From: Gordoniibacillus chartarius
GTDB lineage: Bacteria; Bacillota; Bacilli; Paenibacillales; NBRC-103111
Length of the DNA stretch: 64,000 bases
Assembly: GCF_042432825.1 (NCBI RefSeq)
Contig: NZ_JBHLWN010000105.1
Coordinates: forward strand, 1-64,000
Reading direction: 5' to 3'
Shown: in pieces, positions 1-8,466 of the stretch
How positions within the stretch are numbered: position 1 is the first letter of the stretch
Layout of the letters: every line of letters begins with the position of its first letter
The notes under the pieces: generated by a model
What the model was told of the DNA's origin: nothing
Database searches by the model: none
What the model saw: only the letters and a program-made list of their open reading frames with translations
Made by a program: the position numbers and the translations under genes

Positions 1-28
1 GTTGTTTTCTTGCGAAAACCTCTCACTC

Positions 29-50
29 GTCATTCAGTTTTCAAGGAGCA
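29..50 (-). promoter_or_regulatory. boxA-like antitermination element of an rRNA leader
   Basis: On the minus strand this reads TGCTCCTTGAAAACTGAATG, close to the boxA/CTTTGAAAACTGAA block of Bacillales rRNA leaders and spacers. It lies downstream of two tandem leftward promoters and a strong hairpin (62-84, GTTATTGCG paired with CGCAATAAC). A short palindrome, gttttcttgcgaaaac, follows at 4-19. Inference: an rRNA operon starts here and its 16S gene lies beyond base 1. A similar element also occurs in 16S-23S spacers, but lepA on the other side rules out a spacer here. Confidence 0.55.
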
Positions 51-93
51 ATCTCTTGCTTCGTTATTGCGCTGTCGCAATAACAGGAACTAT

Positions 94-123
94 ATCTTAT
101 CATGTCGGCCACAGTCATTGCAA
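94..123 (-). promoter_or_regulatory. SigA-type promoter P2 of the leftward leader
   Basis: Minus strand: -35 TTGCAA (118-123), an 18-base spacer, and -10 TAAGAT (94-99). It sits upstream of the hairpin and boxA-like element, in the usual place of the proximal promoter of an rRNA operon. Confidence 0.5.
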
Positions 124-180
124 GTGGCAAATTCTTGTTCCCGACCGCGAATCTTGTCGGTGTCAGAAGCGACGTTGATT

Positions 181-209
181 ACTATACCACGATGATTAGC
201 CGAGTGCAA
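181..209 (-). promoter_or_regulatory. SigA-type promoter P1 of the leftward leader
   Basis: Minus strand: -35 TTGCAC (204-209), a 17-base spacer, and -10 TATAGT (181-186), about 85 bases upstream of P2. Tandem promoters with this spacing are typical of rRNA operons. P1 starts directly after the lepA terminator, so the operon is insulated from lepA. Confidence 0.55.
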
Positions 210-239
210 GTGCGGATTGAAACAAAATTTTTCCGCAAG

Positions 240-263
240 AAAAAACGCGGGCCGAAGCCCGCG
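240..263 (-). terminator. Rho-independent terminator of the lepA operon
   Basis: A perfect 7-bp GC stem (CGCGGGC / GCCCGCG) with a TTCG loop is followed by six T on the minus strand, 20 bases after the lepA stop codon. Confidence 0.9.
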
Positions 264-282
264 CCACCTCAACCTCTTCAGA

Positions 283-2097
283 CTATTCGTCAATGCGCAG
301 TACCGCCATGAACGCTTCTTGCGGCACTTCGACGGAGCCGACCTGCTTCATCCGCTTCTTGCCTTCCTTTTGCTTCTCGAGCAGCTTACGCTTACGCGAG
401 ATGTCGCCGCCGTAACATTTTGCGAGTACGTTTTTCCGCATCGCCTTAATCGTCTCGCGAGCGACGATCTTCTGCCCGATAGCCGCTTGAATCGGCACCT
501 CGAACATTTGGCGCGGGATCAAATCCTTGAGCTTGTCGCAAATGATTTTGCCGCGGTTATATGCACGGTCTCGATGCACGATGAAGGACAGAGCGTCAAC
601 CTGCTCGCCGTTCAACAGGATGTCCATCTTGACAAGATTGGATTGCTTGTAGCCCGACAGCTCGTAGTCGAAAGAGGCATAGCCCTTCGTAGACGACTTC
701 AGCTGGTCAAAGAAATCGTAAACGATCTCCGAGAGCGGCATATCGTAAGTTAACGTAACCCTTGTCGTATCGAGATATTCCATGTTGATGAATTCGCCGC
801 GCTTGCCTTGGCACAGCTCCATAATCGCCCCAACATAATCGTTTGGAACGATGATCTTCGCTTTCACGAAAGGCTCTTCGACAAATTCGATTTTGCCCTG
901 CTCCGGGTAGTTCGACGGGTTGTCGATTTCCAGCACTTCGCCGTTCGTCAGCGTCACGCGGTAAATAACGCTTGGCGCCGTCGTGATAAGCGGAATGTTG
1001 AACTCGCGTTCGATTCGCTCCTGAATAATTTCCATGTGCAGCAGCCCCAAGAAGCCGCAGCGGAAGCCGAAGCCGAGAGCCGAAGACGTCTCCGGCTCGA
1101 AGCGCAGCGAGGCGTCGTTCAATTCCAGCTTTTCCAGCGCTTCACGCAAGTCGTTATAGTCCGACGTCTCGATCGGATACAGACCGCAGAACACCATCGG
1201 ATTGATGCGGCGGTAACCCGGAAGCGGCTCCGTGGCAGGCGATTTCGCATCGGTTACGGTATCGCCCACCCGCGTATCGCCGACATTCTTAATGCCAGCC
1301 ACGATAAAGCCTACGTCACCGACACTAAGCTCATCTACAATCGACATGCGCGGCTTAAAAGCGCCTACTTCGATAACCTCGAACGTTTTGCCGGTCGCCA
1401 TCATTTTAATTTTGGAGCCGGCACGGATCGCGCCGTCCACTACCCGCACATACACAATAACGCCTTTGTATGCGTCGTAATGGGAGTCGAAAATAAGCGC
1501 CTTGAGCGGCTGTTCCGGATCCCCGGCAGGCGCAGGCACCTTCTGGCATATTTGCTCAATAATCTCCTTGATGCCGATCCCGGCTTTCGCCGACGCCAGC
1601 ACCGCTTCGCTTGCGTCGAGACCGATCACTTCTTCAATCTCGTTCTTGACTTTCTCCGGGTCCGCGCTAGGCAAGTCGATCTTGTTGATAACCGGCAAAA
1701 TCTCAAGGTTGTTGTCCAGCGCCAAATACACGTTGGCCAGCGTCTGAGCCTCAATGCCCTGAGCCGCGTCAACGACGAGCAGCGCGCCTTCGCACGCCGC
1801 CAAGCTTCGCGACACCTCATACGTGAAATCGACGTGTCCCGGCGTGTCGATCAAGTTCAAAATATATTCTTCGCCGTCGTCCGCACGGTAATTGAGCCGA
1901 ACAGCCTGCAGCTTGATCGTAATGCCGCGTTCGCGTTCCAGATCCATCTGGTCCAGCACCTGCTCTTGCATTTCGCGCGACGATAAAGCACCGGTATACT
2001 CCAGAATACGATCCGCCAGCGTCGATTTTCCGTGGTCGATATGAGCGATAATGGAGAAGTTGCGGATTTTCTTCTGTCTTGCTTTCGCGTCCGTCAT
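283..2097 (-). CDS. lepA: Elongation factor 4 (LepA), ribosome-associated GTPase
   Basis: LepA is a translational GTPase that acts on stalled or assembling ribosomes. The 604-residue product has the full family length. Near the N-terminus are the P-loop AHIDHGKS (about 18-25), switch I RERGITI and DTPGH, and later NKID. The LepA-specific C-terminal domain is complete. The reading frame opens earlier with a GTG at 2109, but the GTGGGGGTT just upstream acts as a ribosome binding site for the ATG at 2097, and MTDAKARQKK is a normal LepA start. It is the last gene of gpr/spoIIP-yqxA-lepA, the order seen in Bacillus subtilis, and is closed by the terminator at 240-263. Confidence 0.97.
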   Translation of the reverse strand: MTDAKARQKKIRNFSIIAHIDHGKSTLADRILEYTGALSSREMQEQVLDQMDLERERGITIKLQAVRLNYRADDGEEYILNLIDTPGHVDFTYEVSRSLAACEGALLVVDAAQGIEAQTLANVYLALDNNLEILPVINKIDLPSADPEKVKNEIEEVIGLDASEAVLASAKAGIGIKEIIEQICQKVPAPAGDPEQPLKALIFDSHYDAYKGVIVYVRVVDGAIRAGSKIKMMATGKTFEVIEVGAFKPRMSIVDELSVGDVGFIVAGIKNVGDTRVGDTVTDAKSPATEPLPGYRRINPMVFCGLYPIETSDYNDLREALEKLELNDASLRFEPETSSALGFGFRCGFLGLLHMEIIQERIEREFNIPLITTAPSVIYRVTLTNGEVLEIDNPSNYPEQGKIEFVEEPFVKAKIIVPNDYVGAIMELCQGKRGEFINMEYLDTTRVTLTYDMPLSEIVYDFFDQLKSSTKGYASFDYELSGYKQSNLVKMDILLNGEQVDALSFIVHRDRAYNRGKIICDKLKDLIPRQMFEVPIQAAIGQKIVARETIKAMRKNVLAKCYGGDISRKRKLLEKQKEGKKRMKQVGSVEVPQEAFMAVLRIDE

Positions 2098-2162
2098 GAT
2101 AACCCCCACAAGCGTTTGAATGTATCTAATCTAGTATACCAGTTGTAGGGGTGCACGTAAAC

Positions 2163-2531
2163 TCAGCCGAATAAACCGCCGAATAAGGACACTACGGTTT
2201 GAATCGCATGATGCGCACCGATCTGCAGCAAATCGCCGATTTTGTTGCCGACATAGTTCATCGCTTCATCTTGTTCGATGCGCTGCTGCTGCTGCTGCTG
2301 CGGCACCGGCTTGGGAGCCTCGGCCTGCGGCTTAGCCGGAGCGGCAGCCGCAGGCTTCACCGTGCCGGTTGCAGCCGACGACGGCGGTTTTACTTGTCCG
2401 GCTGCAGCGCCGGCGGCCGCCGCCGGGCTCTGGATCCGCTCCATCCCTTTATTGGCGATATCGACACCGATGAAGATGCTGAACATAACGAGAAGCAGAA
2501 GCAGAACGATTTTCACATAAAATTTGGACAT
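2163..2531 (-). CDS. yqxA: YqxA-like small membrane-anchored protein (DUF3679 type)
   Basis: A 122-residue protein of unknown function between spoIIP and lepA, where Bacillales carry yqxA. One N-terminal membrane segment (about residues 7-24, VKIVLLLLLVMFSIFIGVDI) is followed by an Ala/Pro/Lys-rich linker, a run of six Gln and a C-terminal amphipathic part ending in LFGGLFG. The linker and Gln run are low-complexity; the Gln codons form a (CTG/CAG)n tract at about 2281-2301. The ribosome binding site is GGGAGG, about 12 bases from ATG. Identification rests on position, size and topology rather than on a diagnostic motif. Confidence 0.7.
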   Translation of the reverse strand: MSKFYVKIVLLLLLVMFSIFIGVDIANKGMERIQSPAAAAGAAAGQVKPPSSAATGTVKPAAAAPAKPQAEAPKPVPQQQQQQRIEQDEAMNYVGNKIGDLLQIGAHHAIQTVVSLFGGLFG

Positions 2532-2557
2532 GAACGCTCGAGCCTCCCGCTTCCCGC

Positions 2558-3772
2558 TTACGACGTCTTCTTCTCGTTATTGGCCGGCTTATCGACCTTC
2601 TGCGCATTTAAGATGATCTGGGAAACCGCCTCGGAAAGCGCGTCCGTCGTACGGTAGCACTCCTCCAACGAGTTGTATGGACCTCCGACTTCGATCAGAA
2701 TGCTGTTCGGGGAGAACGACTGATTATATTCCCCGTTGCCCTCATTGGCCGTCTTGGCATGAATGCCTTTGGACAGCCCGGGATACTTGGCCTCAAGCAC
2801 TTCATGGATCTGGTTTGCAAACTGCTCGTTTTGCTTCCAGTTCGGATTTTTCGCGCCGATAATGAAATACACTTGGGCGTAATCTTTGCCGCCGATATTC
2901 ACGGTCGTCTTGTCGCGGTTCTGAGAGTCACGGTGAATGTCGAAGTAATAGTTCAAATCGGGATGTGTTACCGAAGCTTCCTGCAGCGTCTTAAGCGAAT
3001 ACTTATAGGAGAACGGGTACCGGAAATCTTTAATCGTAGCCGCCGTGTACACTTTGTTGGAGTGGACGGCTCCGATGCCGTTCTTCTCCAGATTGGCGGC
3101 GAGCCGTGCTCCGACCAGCGTGACGTTGATTTTGTCGTCATAAGCCTCGTCGGGTTCTTTAACACCTTTCAGCTCCGGCAAATACGACTCGGTGCTGTGG
3201 GACTGGTAGACGAAAACCACGTTCTTGCCGGCAGTGACGGGCGGTTTGGCTGCGGGTTCCGCCGGCGGCTCTGGCTGAGGCTCGGCCTGCGCCTGCTGGC
3301 CCAGCTTATCGATCACGCTGGCTGACGGCCCGTAGTCGTCCTCCGGGGCCGAGCCGTTCGTCGCTTGGCTGGAACGAAGCAGCACGGTTTTATTCGCCGA
3401 AAGACCCGGCACTTCACGTGCGATCAGCGTCTTCGGATCGTTCGGGTTCAGATCGGTCAGCATCCGGAAGACGAAGCTGAACACGTTGCGCTGCGAGAAA
3501 GAGAATGACTCTTCTTCGTTGCGGAAATGCGGCACTTCCATACCGACCATATCGGCGAAGAAGCCGCTCGTAACCGCCGCGGCCAGCCCTTTCATGGACG
3601 TGACCGGAGACGAAGTGTCGTAGCGCGCCTTCAGCGATGTGCCGATACCCAGAAGAACGAAGAAAAATACGGATAAGAACAGCAGCAGTGCGAGCACACG
3701 GCTCATAAGACCGACGTTTTGCAAGGTTCTGCGAATACGGGCGAGATTAACGACGAATGCCGGCCATTTCAT
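2558..3772 (-). CDS. spoIIP: Stage II sporulation protein P, peptidoglycan hydrolase
   Basis: SpoIIP is the amidase/endopeptidase that, with SpoIID and SpoIIM, thins septal peptidoglycan to drive forespore engulfment. The 404-residue product has one N-terminal membrane anchor (about 22-44), a variable Pro/Glu/Ala-rich linker near 165-190, and the catalytic domain with QSHSTESY (the HxE zinc motif), YFDIHRD and SILIEVGGPYN. The start ATG-AAA-TGG is preceded by GAGGAGG. A candidate SigE promoter lies at 3817-3844, fitting mother-cell expression. It is transcribed with yqxA and lepA, 26 bases from yqxA. Confidence 0.95.
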   Translation of the reverse strand: MKWPAFVVNLARIRRTLQNVGLMSRVLALLLFLSVFFFVLLGIGTSLKARYDTSSPVTSMKGLAAAVTSGFFADMVGMEVPHFRNEEESFSFSQRNVFSFVFRMLTDLNPNDPKTLIAREVPGLSANKTVLLRSSQATNGSAPEDDYGPSASVIDKLGQQAQAEPQPEPPAEPAAKPPVTAGKNVVFVYQSHSTESYLPELKGVKEPDEAYDDKINVTLVGARLAANLEKNGIGAVHSNKVYTAATIKDFRYPFSYKYSLKTLQEASVTHPDLNYYFDIHRDSQNRDKTTVNIGGKDYAQVYFIIGAKNPNWKQNEQFANQIHEVLEAKYPGLSKGIHAKTANEGNGEYNQSFSPNSILIEVGGPYNSLEECYRTTDALSEAVSQIILNAQKVDKPANNEKKTS

Positions 3773-3816
3773 TCAGGTATTCCTCCTCATCGGATCAGTA
3801 ACGAAACTATTACTAG

Positions 3817-3844
3817 ACTCTATGAGCGGAATCCGAACGATAGA
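3817..3844 (-). promoter_or_regulatory. Candidate SigE promoter of spoIIP
   Basis: Minus strand: a -10-like CATAGAGT (3817-3824), which resembles the SigE CATACAnT box, with a TCTATC -35-like element (3839-3844) 14 bases upstream. The match is imperfect. The assignment leans on the known mother-cell control of spoIIP. Confidence 0.35.
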
Positions 3845-3864
3845 ACCAGAAGTCGCTAGAATCG

Positions 3865-3906
3865 TAAAAATGCCTCCGTATGTCCGGGATTCAGACATCC
3901 GAAGGC
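3865..3906 (-). terminator. Terminator downstream of gpr
   Basis: Minus strand: TGCCTTCGGATGTC and GGACATACGGAGGCA form an imperfect 14-15 bp stem followed by five T. It separates gpr from the spoIIP operon. Confidence 0.85.
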
Positions 3907-3913
3907 ATGGCCC

Positions 3914-4915
3914 TTAATGCGTATAGGCTGCAACGTTGTCGGTACTGATCGCTTCGTGCAGCGCCGAATTCAAGCCGCTGGCGATAATGTTCGCGATATC
4001 TTCTATGAACTGGTCGATTTCCTTCGGCGTCACGAGAAGATCGTGCCCGAGCGGGTTCAGCACCTCGCGCACGAGCTGCAGGCGCTCATTCTCCTGCAGG
4101 TTGTCGAGCAGCCCGAGAATTTGCGTCGTATTCCCCTTCTGCTGCTCAAAGTGCTTGTGCATCAGATCGAACGCGCTATTGATAATCGTCGACGCGTACA
4201 CAACGGTCGGAACGCCGATCGCCACGACGGGGATGCCGAGAATTTGCTTCGTAATTCCTTTGCGCTTGTTGCCGATGCCCGAGCCGGGATGAATGCCCGT
4301 ATCGGCGATCTGAATCGTCGTATTCACCCGGTCGAGCGAACGGGAAGCCAAGGCGTCGATAGCGATGACGAGGTCCGGGCGGGATTTTTCCACGATGCCC
4401 TGAACGATTTCACTGCTTTCGATGCCGGTCGTTCCAAGTACGCCGGGAGCGACGGCGCTGACCGGACGATAGCCGGGGCTCACTTGGTCGGGCATAAGCT
4501 CAAAATAATGCCTCGTCACCATAATGTTCTCGACGACAAGCGGCCCCAGCGCATCCGGCGTAACGTTCCAGTTGCCGAGACCGATCACCAGCACTTTGGC
4601 GTTGGGGCCGATGCCGAGCTTCTCCAGAAAAGCGGCAAACTCTTTGGCGAATTTCGTTGCTACCCGATCCTGCAGATCGCTGTCCTTGTTGCGGAGCGCA
4701 GGAACTTCCAGCGTTATGTAATGGCCGGGAACTTTGCCGATTGCCCGGGCTCCCTCCTCGGTGGTGATGTCGATTTTGGTAATCCGAATTCCTGCGTCAT
4801 TATAGCTTTCGGATTCAACCCCTGGAATGGCTTGGGCATTCGCTCCGCCGGCAAGCTCGCGGGCTTCCAGCGCCAAGTCGGTGCGTGGGGAAAAATCGTT
4901 CAAATCGATGTCCAT
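3914..4915 (-). CDS. gpr: Spore germination endopeptidase GPR
   Basis: GPR degrades small acid-soluble spore proteins at germination. It is made as a zymogen in the forespore and processes itself by removing a short N-terminal propeptide. The 333-residue product begins MDIDLNDFSPRTDLALEARE, a typical propeptide region, and is full length. The frame is open 15 codons further upstream, but AAAGGAGAGCAGCG directly precedes the ATG at 4915, so that start is chosen. It is divergent from rpsT and has its own terminator (3865-3906), whereas in some Bacillales it reads into spoIIP. Confidence 0.96.
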   Translation of the reverse strand: MDIDLNDFSPRTDLALEARELAGGANAQAIPGVESESYNDAGIRITKIDITTEEGARAIGKVPGHYITLEVPALRNKDSDLQDRVATKFAKEFAAFLEKLGIGPNAKVLVIGLGNWNVTPDALGPLVVENIMVTRHYFELMPDQVSPGYRPVSAVAPGVLGTTGIESSEIVQGIVEKSRPDLVIAIDALASRSLDRVNTTIQIADTGIHPGSGIGNKRKGITKQILGIPVVAIGVPTVVYASTIINSAFDLMHKHFEQQKGNTTQILGLLDNLQENERLQLVREVLNPLGHDLLVTPKEIDQFIEDIANIIASGLNSALHEAISTDNVAAYTH

Positions 4916-5013
4916 CGCTGCTCTCCTTTCGGCTGTTGCGTGCATTTTATTGTGCGGCAACAGGCGGACCGTTATTCGCCATACGATGTCGTTGTGGACA
5001 ACGGGGTCCGGTA

Positions 5014-5042
5014 TTGCATTTTCATCAAGCGCGTGATAGAAT
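5014..5042 (+). promoter_or_regulatory. SigA promoter of rpsT
   Basis: -35 TTGCAT (5014-5019), a 17-base spacer and -10 TAGAAT (5037-5042), about 70 bases before the rpsT start. The position and spacing are ideal for a strong vegetative promoter. Confidence 0.7.
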
Positions 5043-5111
5043 ATCTAAAGTTGTCAACTTGCCCTGTTAGCGGGGCGAATGAACGTGCTAGTCAAGTAGG
5101 AGGTGAACGTA

Positions 5112-5378
5112 ATGCCGAACATTAAATCCGCCATCAAACGCGTGAAAGTGAGCGAGAAGCGCCGCCTGCGCAATGCATCGCAGAAGTCCGCACTCCGCAC
5201 GGCCGTGAAAGCTGCTGAAGTAGCCATTTCCGGAAACGCAGAATCCGCTCAAGAGACGCTTGTCCTGGCTACGAAGAAGCTGGACAAGGCGGTCTCCAAA
5301 GGATTAATCCATAAAAATGCAGCGAACCGCAAGAAGTCCCGTTTGGCCAAGAAGCTCAACGCCCTCGCGAAAGCGTAA
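5112..5378 (+). CDS. rpsT: 30S ribosomal protein S20
   Basis: S20 binds 16S rRNA and assists assembly of the 30S subunit. The product has 88 residues, is Lys/Ala/Arg-rich and mostly helical, and starts MPNIKSAIKRVKVSEKRR as expected. The frame is open from a GTG at 5103, but AGTAGGAGGTGA sits correctly for the ATG at 5112. It is monocistronic, rightward among leftward neighbours, with its own promoter (5014-5042) and strong terminator (5393-5433). Confidence 0.97.
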   Translation: MPNIKSAIKRVKVSEKRRLRNASQKSALRTAVKAAEVAISGNAESAQETLVLATKKLDKAVSKGLIHKNAANRKKSRLAKKLNALAKA

Positions 5379-5392
5379 TGGCTGCAAACCGA

Positions 5393-5433
5393 AGAAGTCC
5401 AGTCCCGGGATCGGGTACTGGACTTCTTTTTTT
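5393..5433 (+). terminator. Rho-independent terminator of rpsT
   Basis: The 11-bp stem AGAAGTCCAGT / ACTGGACTTCT is followed by eight T. The T-run overlaps the end of the convergent holA gene (its stop codon is at 5432-5434). Confidence 0.92.
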
Positions 5434-6454
5434 ATGCTGCAGCCAGACCAAGCAAGAACAGCTCGAGGCCAAGCACTTTGTCGATCCTTCCGCTCTTCAT
5501 CCGGTAATCCAAATCGGCCAGCTGCGACAATATGCCGCTCAGCTTCGCCGTATCGTATTTACGGGTCTGGCCGTCCGCCAGCTTGACCGCATAGGGATGG
5601 AGACCGATTTGCGAGGCGATCTGCTGGTGGGAATAGCCTTGCTGGACGAGCTCCTTCACCTGCAGCATGATACGGAATTGGCGGGCAAGCAAATTCACGA
5701 TCTTGATGGGCTCCTCCTTCATCTTCAGCAGCTCGTGCAGCGTCGTCAGCGCCTTGTCCAGACGAAGCTGTACGATGTCTTCAATCAGAAGGAACACGTT
5801 CTGTTCGGCGCTGCGCGCAACGAGCTCATCAACCAGCTGTGCGGATACTTGACCGCCGTCGCCTGCAAACAAGGCCAGCTTCTCCAGCTCGCTATGCAGC
5901 GCCTGCAGGTGGCCCCCAGTGTTGAGAACGAGCTGCTCCGCCGCTCCCGGGAGCAGCGTAAACCGCAGCCGCGCAGCCCGGTCCTGCACCCAGCGGGTCA
6001 AATCGTCCCCCAAAAGCGGGAGACACGGCACCAGCGCGTCTTGATCTTTGAGAGCTTTGACGATTTTTTTGCGTTCATCCAGCTTGTCCGCGTTAACGGT
6101 AAAGATCAACACGGAATAATCGACCGGCGACTTGAGATATGCCGCCAACCTATCGACATCGTGATCGACTTTCCCGCTGTCCTTGGCACCGGTGAACAAG
6201 ACGGCGTTTTTGGCGATGACGATTTTCCGCGGCACCATGAACGGCAGCGTCTCGGCATCTTCGATCACTTGCTCCACGGGCGTTTCTTGCAGGTCAAATT
6301 TGCTAACGGCGAATTCCCGATGCTCCGGTTCGATCGCCTGCTCCGTTATCGTGTCAATCAACTGCTTCATAAAATAACTTTCCGGTCCATAGCACACATA
6401 TATAGGGGCGATCGTCCCGGTAGACGCCGCCTTGATCGCTTTGCGCAGCTCCAT
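5432..6454 (-). CDS. holA: DNA polymerase III subunit delta (clamp loader)
   Basis: The delta subunit opens the sliding clamp within the clamp-loader complex. The 340-residue product matches YqeN/HolA proteins of Bacillales. It starts MELRKAIKAASTGTIAPIYVCYGPE, has no functional P-loop, as expected for delta, and ends in the helical collar region (YRMKSGRIDKVLGLELFLL). The frame extends 12 codons upstream, but GGTGGGGGAAAC places translation at the ATG at 6454. It is convergent with rpsT. A TATAAT-like hexamer at 6661-6666 (minus strand) may belong to its promoter, but the -35 match is poor. Confidence 0.93.
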   Translation of the reverse strand: MELRKAIKAASTGTIAPIYVCYGPESYFMKQLIDTITEQAIEPEHREFAVSKFDLQETPVEQVIEDAETLPFMVPRKIVIAKNAVLFTGAKDSGKVDHDVDRLAAYLKSPVDYSVLIFTVNADKLDERKKIVKALKDQDALVPCLPLLGDDLTRWVQDRAARLRFTLLPGAAEQLVLNTGGHLQALHSELEKLALFAGDGGQVSAQLVDELVARSAEQNVFLLIEDIVQLRLDKALTTLHELLKMKEEPIKIVNLLARQFRIMLQVKELVQQGYSHQQIASQIGLHPYAVKLADGQTRKYDTAKLSGILSQLADLDYRMKSGRIDKVLGLELFLLGLAAA

Positions 6455-6704
6455 GTTTCCCCCACCTCGTCCTCTCATCTTACCAAGCACAAAGGGACCG
6501 CGTCAAAGCCTTTCGGCCTTTCAGCAGTCCCCTTGCCCTGTACAGGTAGAAGCGCTCCGGCGGCGTAGGTTGGAGCTCATCTATTTCAACACCGGGAGGC
6601 GGCTCTAGAAACCGTCTTCCCGAGTGACAAAGCGGCGTGCGCTTCGTCATTGGATAGTACATTATACGCAATAGCCCGCATTGGTGTGCGTCGGATATAG
6701 GCAA
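6455..6704. other. Gap between holA and the anti-sigma gene
   Basis: This holds an imperfect inverted repeat at about 6492-6530 (GGGAC...GTCCC arms), possibly a weak terminator for the sigma/anti-sigma pair. It also holds a 74-codon open frame with no ribosome binding site, which I do not call, and a TATAAT-like hexamer (6661-6666, minus strand) that may serve holA. Confidence 0.3.
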
Positions 6705-7895
6705 TTATTTCGGCTGCTGCGATAGCTTCGTCTCCGCACCGGTCTCGACATCGAATAGCCATTCCTCGGCTCCGTTCGGATGCTGGACACGATAGGTCAG
6801 CTTTCCGTCCTCAGTGAAGCTAATAAACGAAATCACGTCTTCCGCCTTCCATCCGTATGTCGAGGAACGGACGGTGGCTCCGGTGTCCGTTTGACGGACG
6901 ACAACCTTCAGCTCTTCGACGGAAGCGATATGCTTGCTGTCAGGCGACTTCATCGTCACCGGTGCAGGGGCATCGGGCGCTTTTAATGCCGACGCGATTC
7001 CCGGGCGCACCTGAGGAGCCGGCGGAACTAGAGCTTTGCTCTGAACATCGGCTTGTTCCGAGCCCTGCGTAACGACTTCTTCCGGCGGCTGAATTCCCCT
7101 TGAAGGGGCAGCCGCTGCATCCGCGCTGTTGTCCGCAGCGGGAGCCGCCTCCTCCGGCGCCGGAGGAGGCGCAGCCGTCTCCCGCGTCGATGCGATCGCT
7201 ACTTGCTGATCATCCGGATCCTGCTGTCTGGCAGCCGGTTGAGACTCCGGCCCGGCTGCCGGTGCTGGTACAGCTGCCGGCGCTGACCGGGGAGCTGAAG
7301 CGGCCGCCGGTTCGGGTGACGGAGCCGACGGCGCTGCCTTCTCGTTTTGCTTCGGATCGCTCGTAGGTGCAGTTTTGGCCGCTTGGCCGGCACTTTCCGC
7401 TTTAGGCGCATTGCTATTAGTGCTTGCGCTTCCCGCCGAGGCTTGATCGGCCGCTCCCTTCGCTTCTTGCGACATCGTTGCGGATCCGTTTAAATTTACT
7501 GGGGAGAAGCCCTGGTCTTTCAGCACTAAAGCACCGATGACCGCTGCCGCTACCGCAGCACCGCTCGCGATTTTCCAAGACAGCAAAGGACGCCGTGTCC
7601 GCGGGATGCCCCCACTCGGAATAACGGTCATAGATTCCTTGGCTGCAGTTTCCTCCAGCGTCGCCGGCAGCCGATCGAGCTCCGCCAGCTGCGGTAAAAT
7701 AGCATCGACGAGACTGAAAGGCGGCGACACTCTCGGCAGCTGCGACAGCTCTTCGTCCAGACGCTTAAGCCGATCGAACAAGCCTGCGCACTGTTCGCAT
7801 GTCTGCAAATGCTGAAGCAGCTCGTTCTCCTCGGTCTCGTTTACATCGTGATCCAAATATCGCTGCATCAGTTCAACCCGTTCTTGGCAGGTCAT
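6705..7895 (-). CDS. Membrane anti-sigma factor with zinc-finger domain
   Basis: The likely partner of the ECF sigma factor encoded directly upstream; the two genes overlap by 4 bases. The N-terminal anti-sigma domain carries H29-x3-C33-x2-C36, the zinc-binding signature of ZAS proteins, with a Cys at position 3. A single membrane segment spans about 105-125. The remaining 270 residues, presumed extracytoplasmic, are an Ala/Pro/Gln-rich stretch of low complexity (about 140-300) and then a more ordered C-terminus (about 310-396) with KHIASVEELKVVVRQTD. The long extracellular part suggests it senses an envelope signal. The specific signal is unknown. Confidence 0.85.
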   Translation of the reverse strand: MTCQERVELMQRYLDHDVNETEENELLQHLQTCEQCAGLFDRLKRLDEELSQLPRVSPPFSLVDAILPQLAELDRLPATLEETAAKESMTVIPSGGIPRTRRPLLSWKIASGAAVAAAVIGALVLKDQGFSPVNLNGSATMSQEAKGAADQASAGSASTNSNAPKAESAGQAAKTAPTSDPKQNEKAAPSAPSPEPAAASAPRSAPAAVPAPAAGPESQPAARQQDPDDQQVAIASTRETAAPPPAPEEAAPAADNSADAAAAPSRGIQPPEEVVTQGSEQADVQSKALVPPAPQVRPGIASALKAPDAPAPVTMKSPDSKHIASVEELKVVVRQTDTGATVRSSTYGWKAEDVISFISFTEDGKLTYRVQHPNGAEEWLFDVETGAETKLSQQPK

Positions 7896-8440
7896 CCCCG
7901 AACACCTCCTTTCTCATAATCGCGCAGTAAAGTTTGAAGCTGTCCGCGGGCCCGAAACAAATACGATTTGACGGTATTTAGCGGGAGCTGTAACGATTCG
8001 GCAATTTCATTGTAAGAAAAATCATGCAAGTAACGTAAAATAATGACAGAGCGATGATTCTCCGGAAGCAGATCGATCGCTTCGCGAACCGCCTGCGACA
8101 TATCACCGAGCATCACTTCATCTTCGACATTTTTCGGAGCAATAAACGTCATTTCATGCTCGTCGATAGAAACCGTCGGCTTCGTCTTCCGAAATTTGTC
8201 GATGCAGATATTCGTAACGATCCGCTGAACCCAGGTTTTGAATTGCGCTTTCTCTTCATATGATTGAATCTTCGTATAAATGCGGATGAGCGCCTCTTGG
8301 GAAGCATCTCTAGCGTCCTGCTCATTGTTCAGCATATAGTAAGCCGTACGATAAACGTGCGTTTCTATTTCCCGCAAAAGAGTCAGAAGCGCTTCACGAT
8401 CACCCGATTGAGCCGCTTTTACGAGCTCGGGAGCTACCAC
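7892..8440 (-). CDS. ECF-type RNA polymerase sigma factor
   Basis: A 182-residue group 4 sigma factor. Region 2 contains NNEQDARDASQEALIRIYTKI and FKTWVQRIVTNICIDKFRK; region 4 has the helix-turn-helix SYNEIAESLQLPLNTVKSYL. The frame opens with a TTG at 8461, but AGAGAGGGGGAT precedes the GTG at 8440 at good spacing, so GTG is taken as start. Its stop overlaps the anti-sigma start. The candidate ECF promoter at 8467-8495 just upstream suggests autoregulation. The pair resembles SigW/YlaC-type envelope-stress systems; the exact ECF group cannot be fixed here. Confidence 0.93.
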   Translation of the reverse strand: MVAPELVKAAQSGDREALLTLLREIETHVYRTAYYMLNNEQDARDASQEALIRIYTKIQSYEEKAQFKTWVQRIVTNICIDKFRKTKPTVSIDEHEMTFIAPKNVEDEVMLGDMSQAVREAIDLLPENHRSVIILRYLHDFSYNEIAESLQLPLNTVKSYLFRARGQLQTLLRDYEKGGVRG

Positions 8441-8466
8441 CGGGATCCCCCTCTCTTGCAACCTTA

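Noticed and set aside
217..1986. Rightward open frames (178 and 392 codons) opposite lepA
   Set aside because: Antisense to the well-supported lepA gene, Arg-rich, no ribosome binding site.
6480..6704. Leftward 74-codon frame between holA and the anti-sigma gene
   Set aside because: No ribosome binding site, overlaps the start of holA and has no recognisable features.
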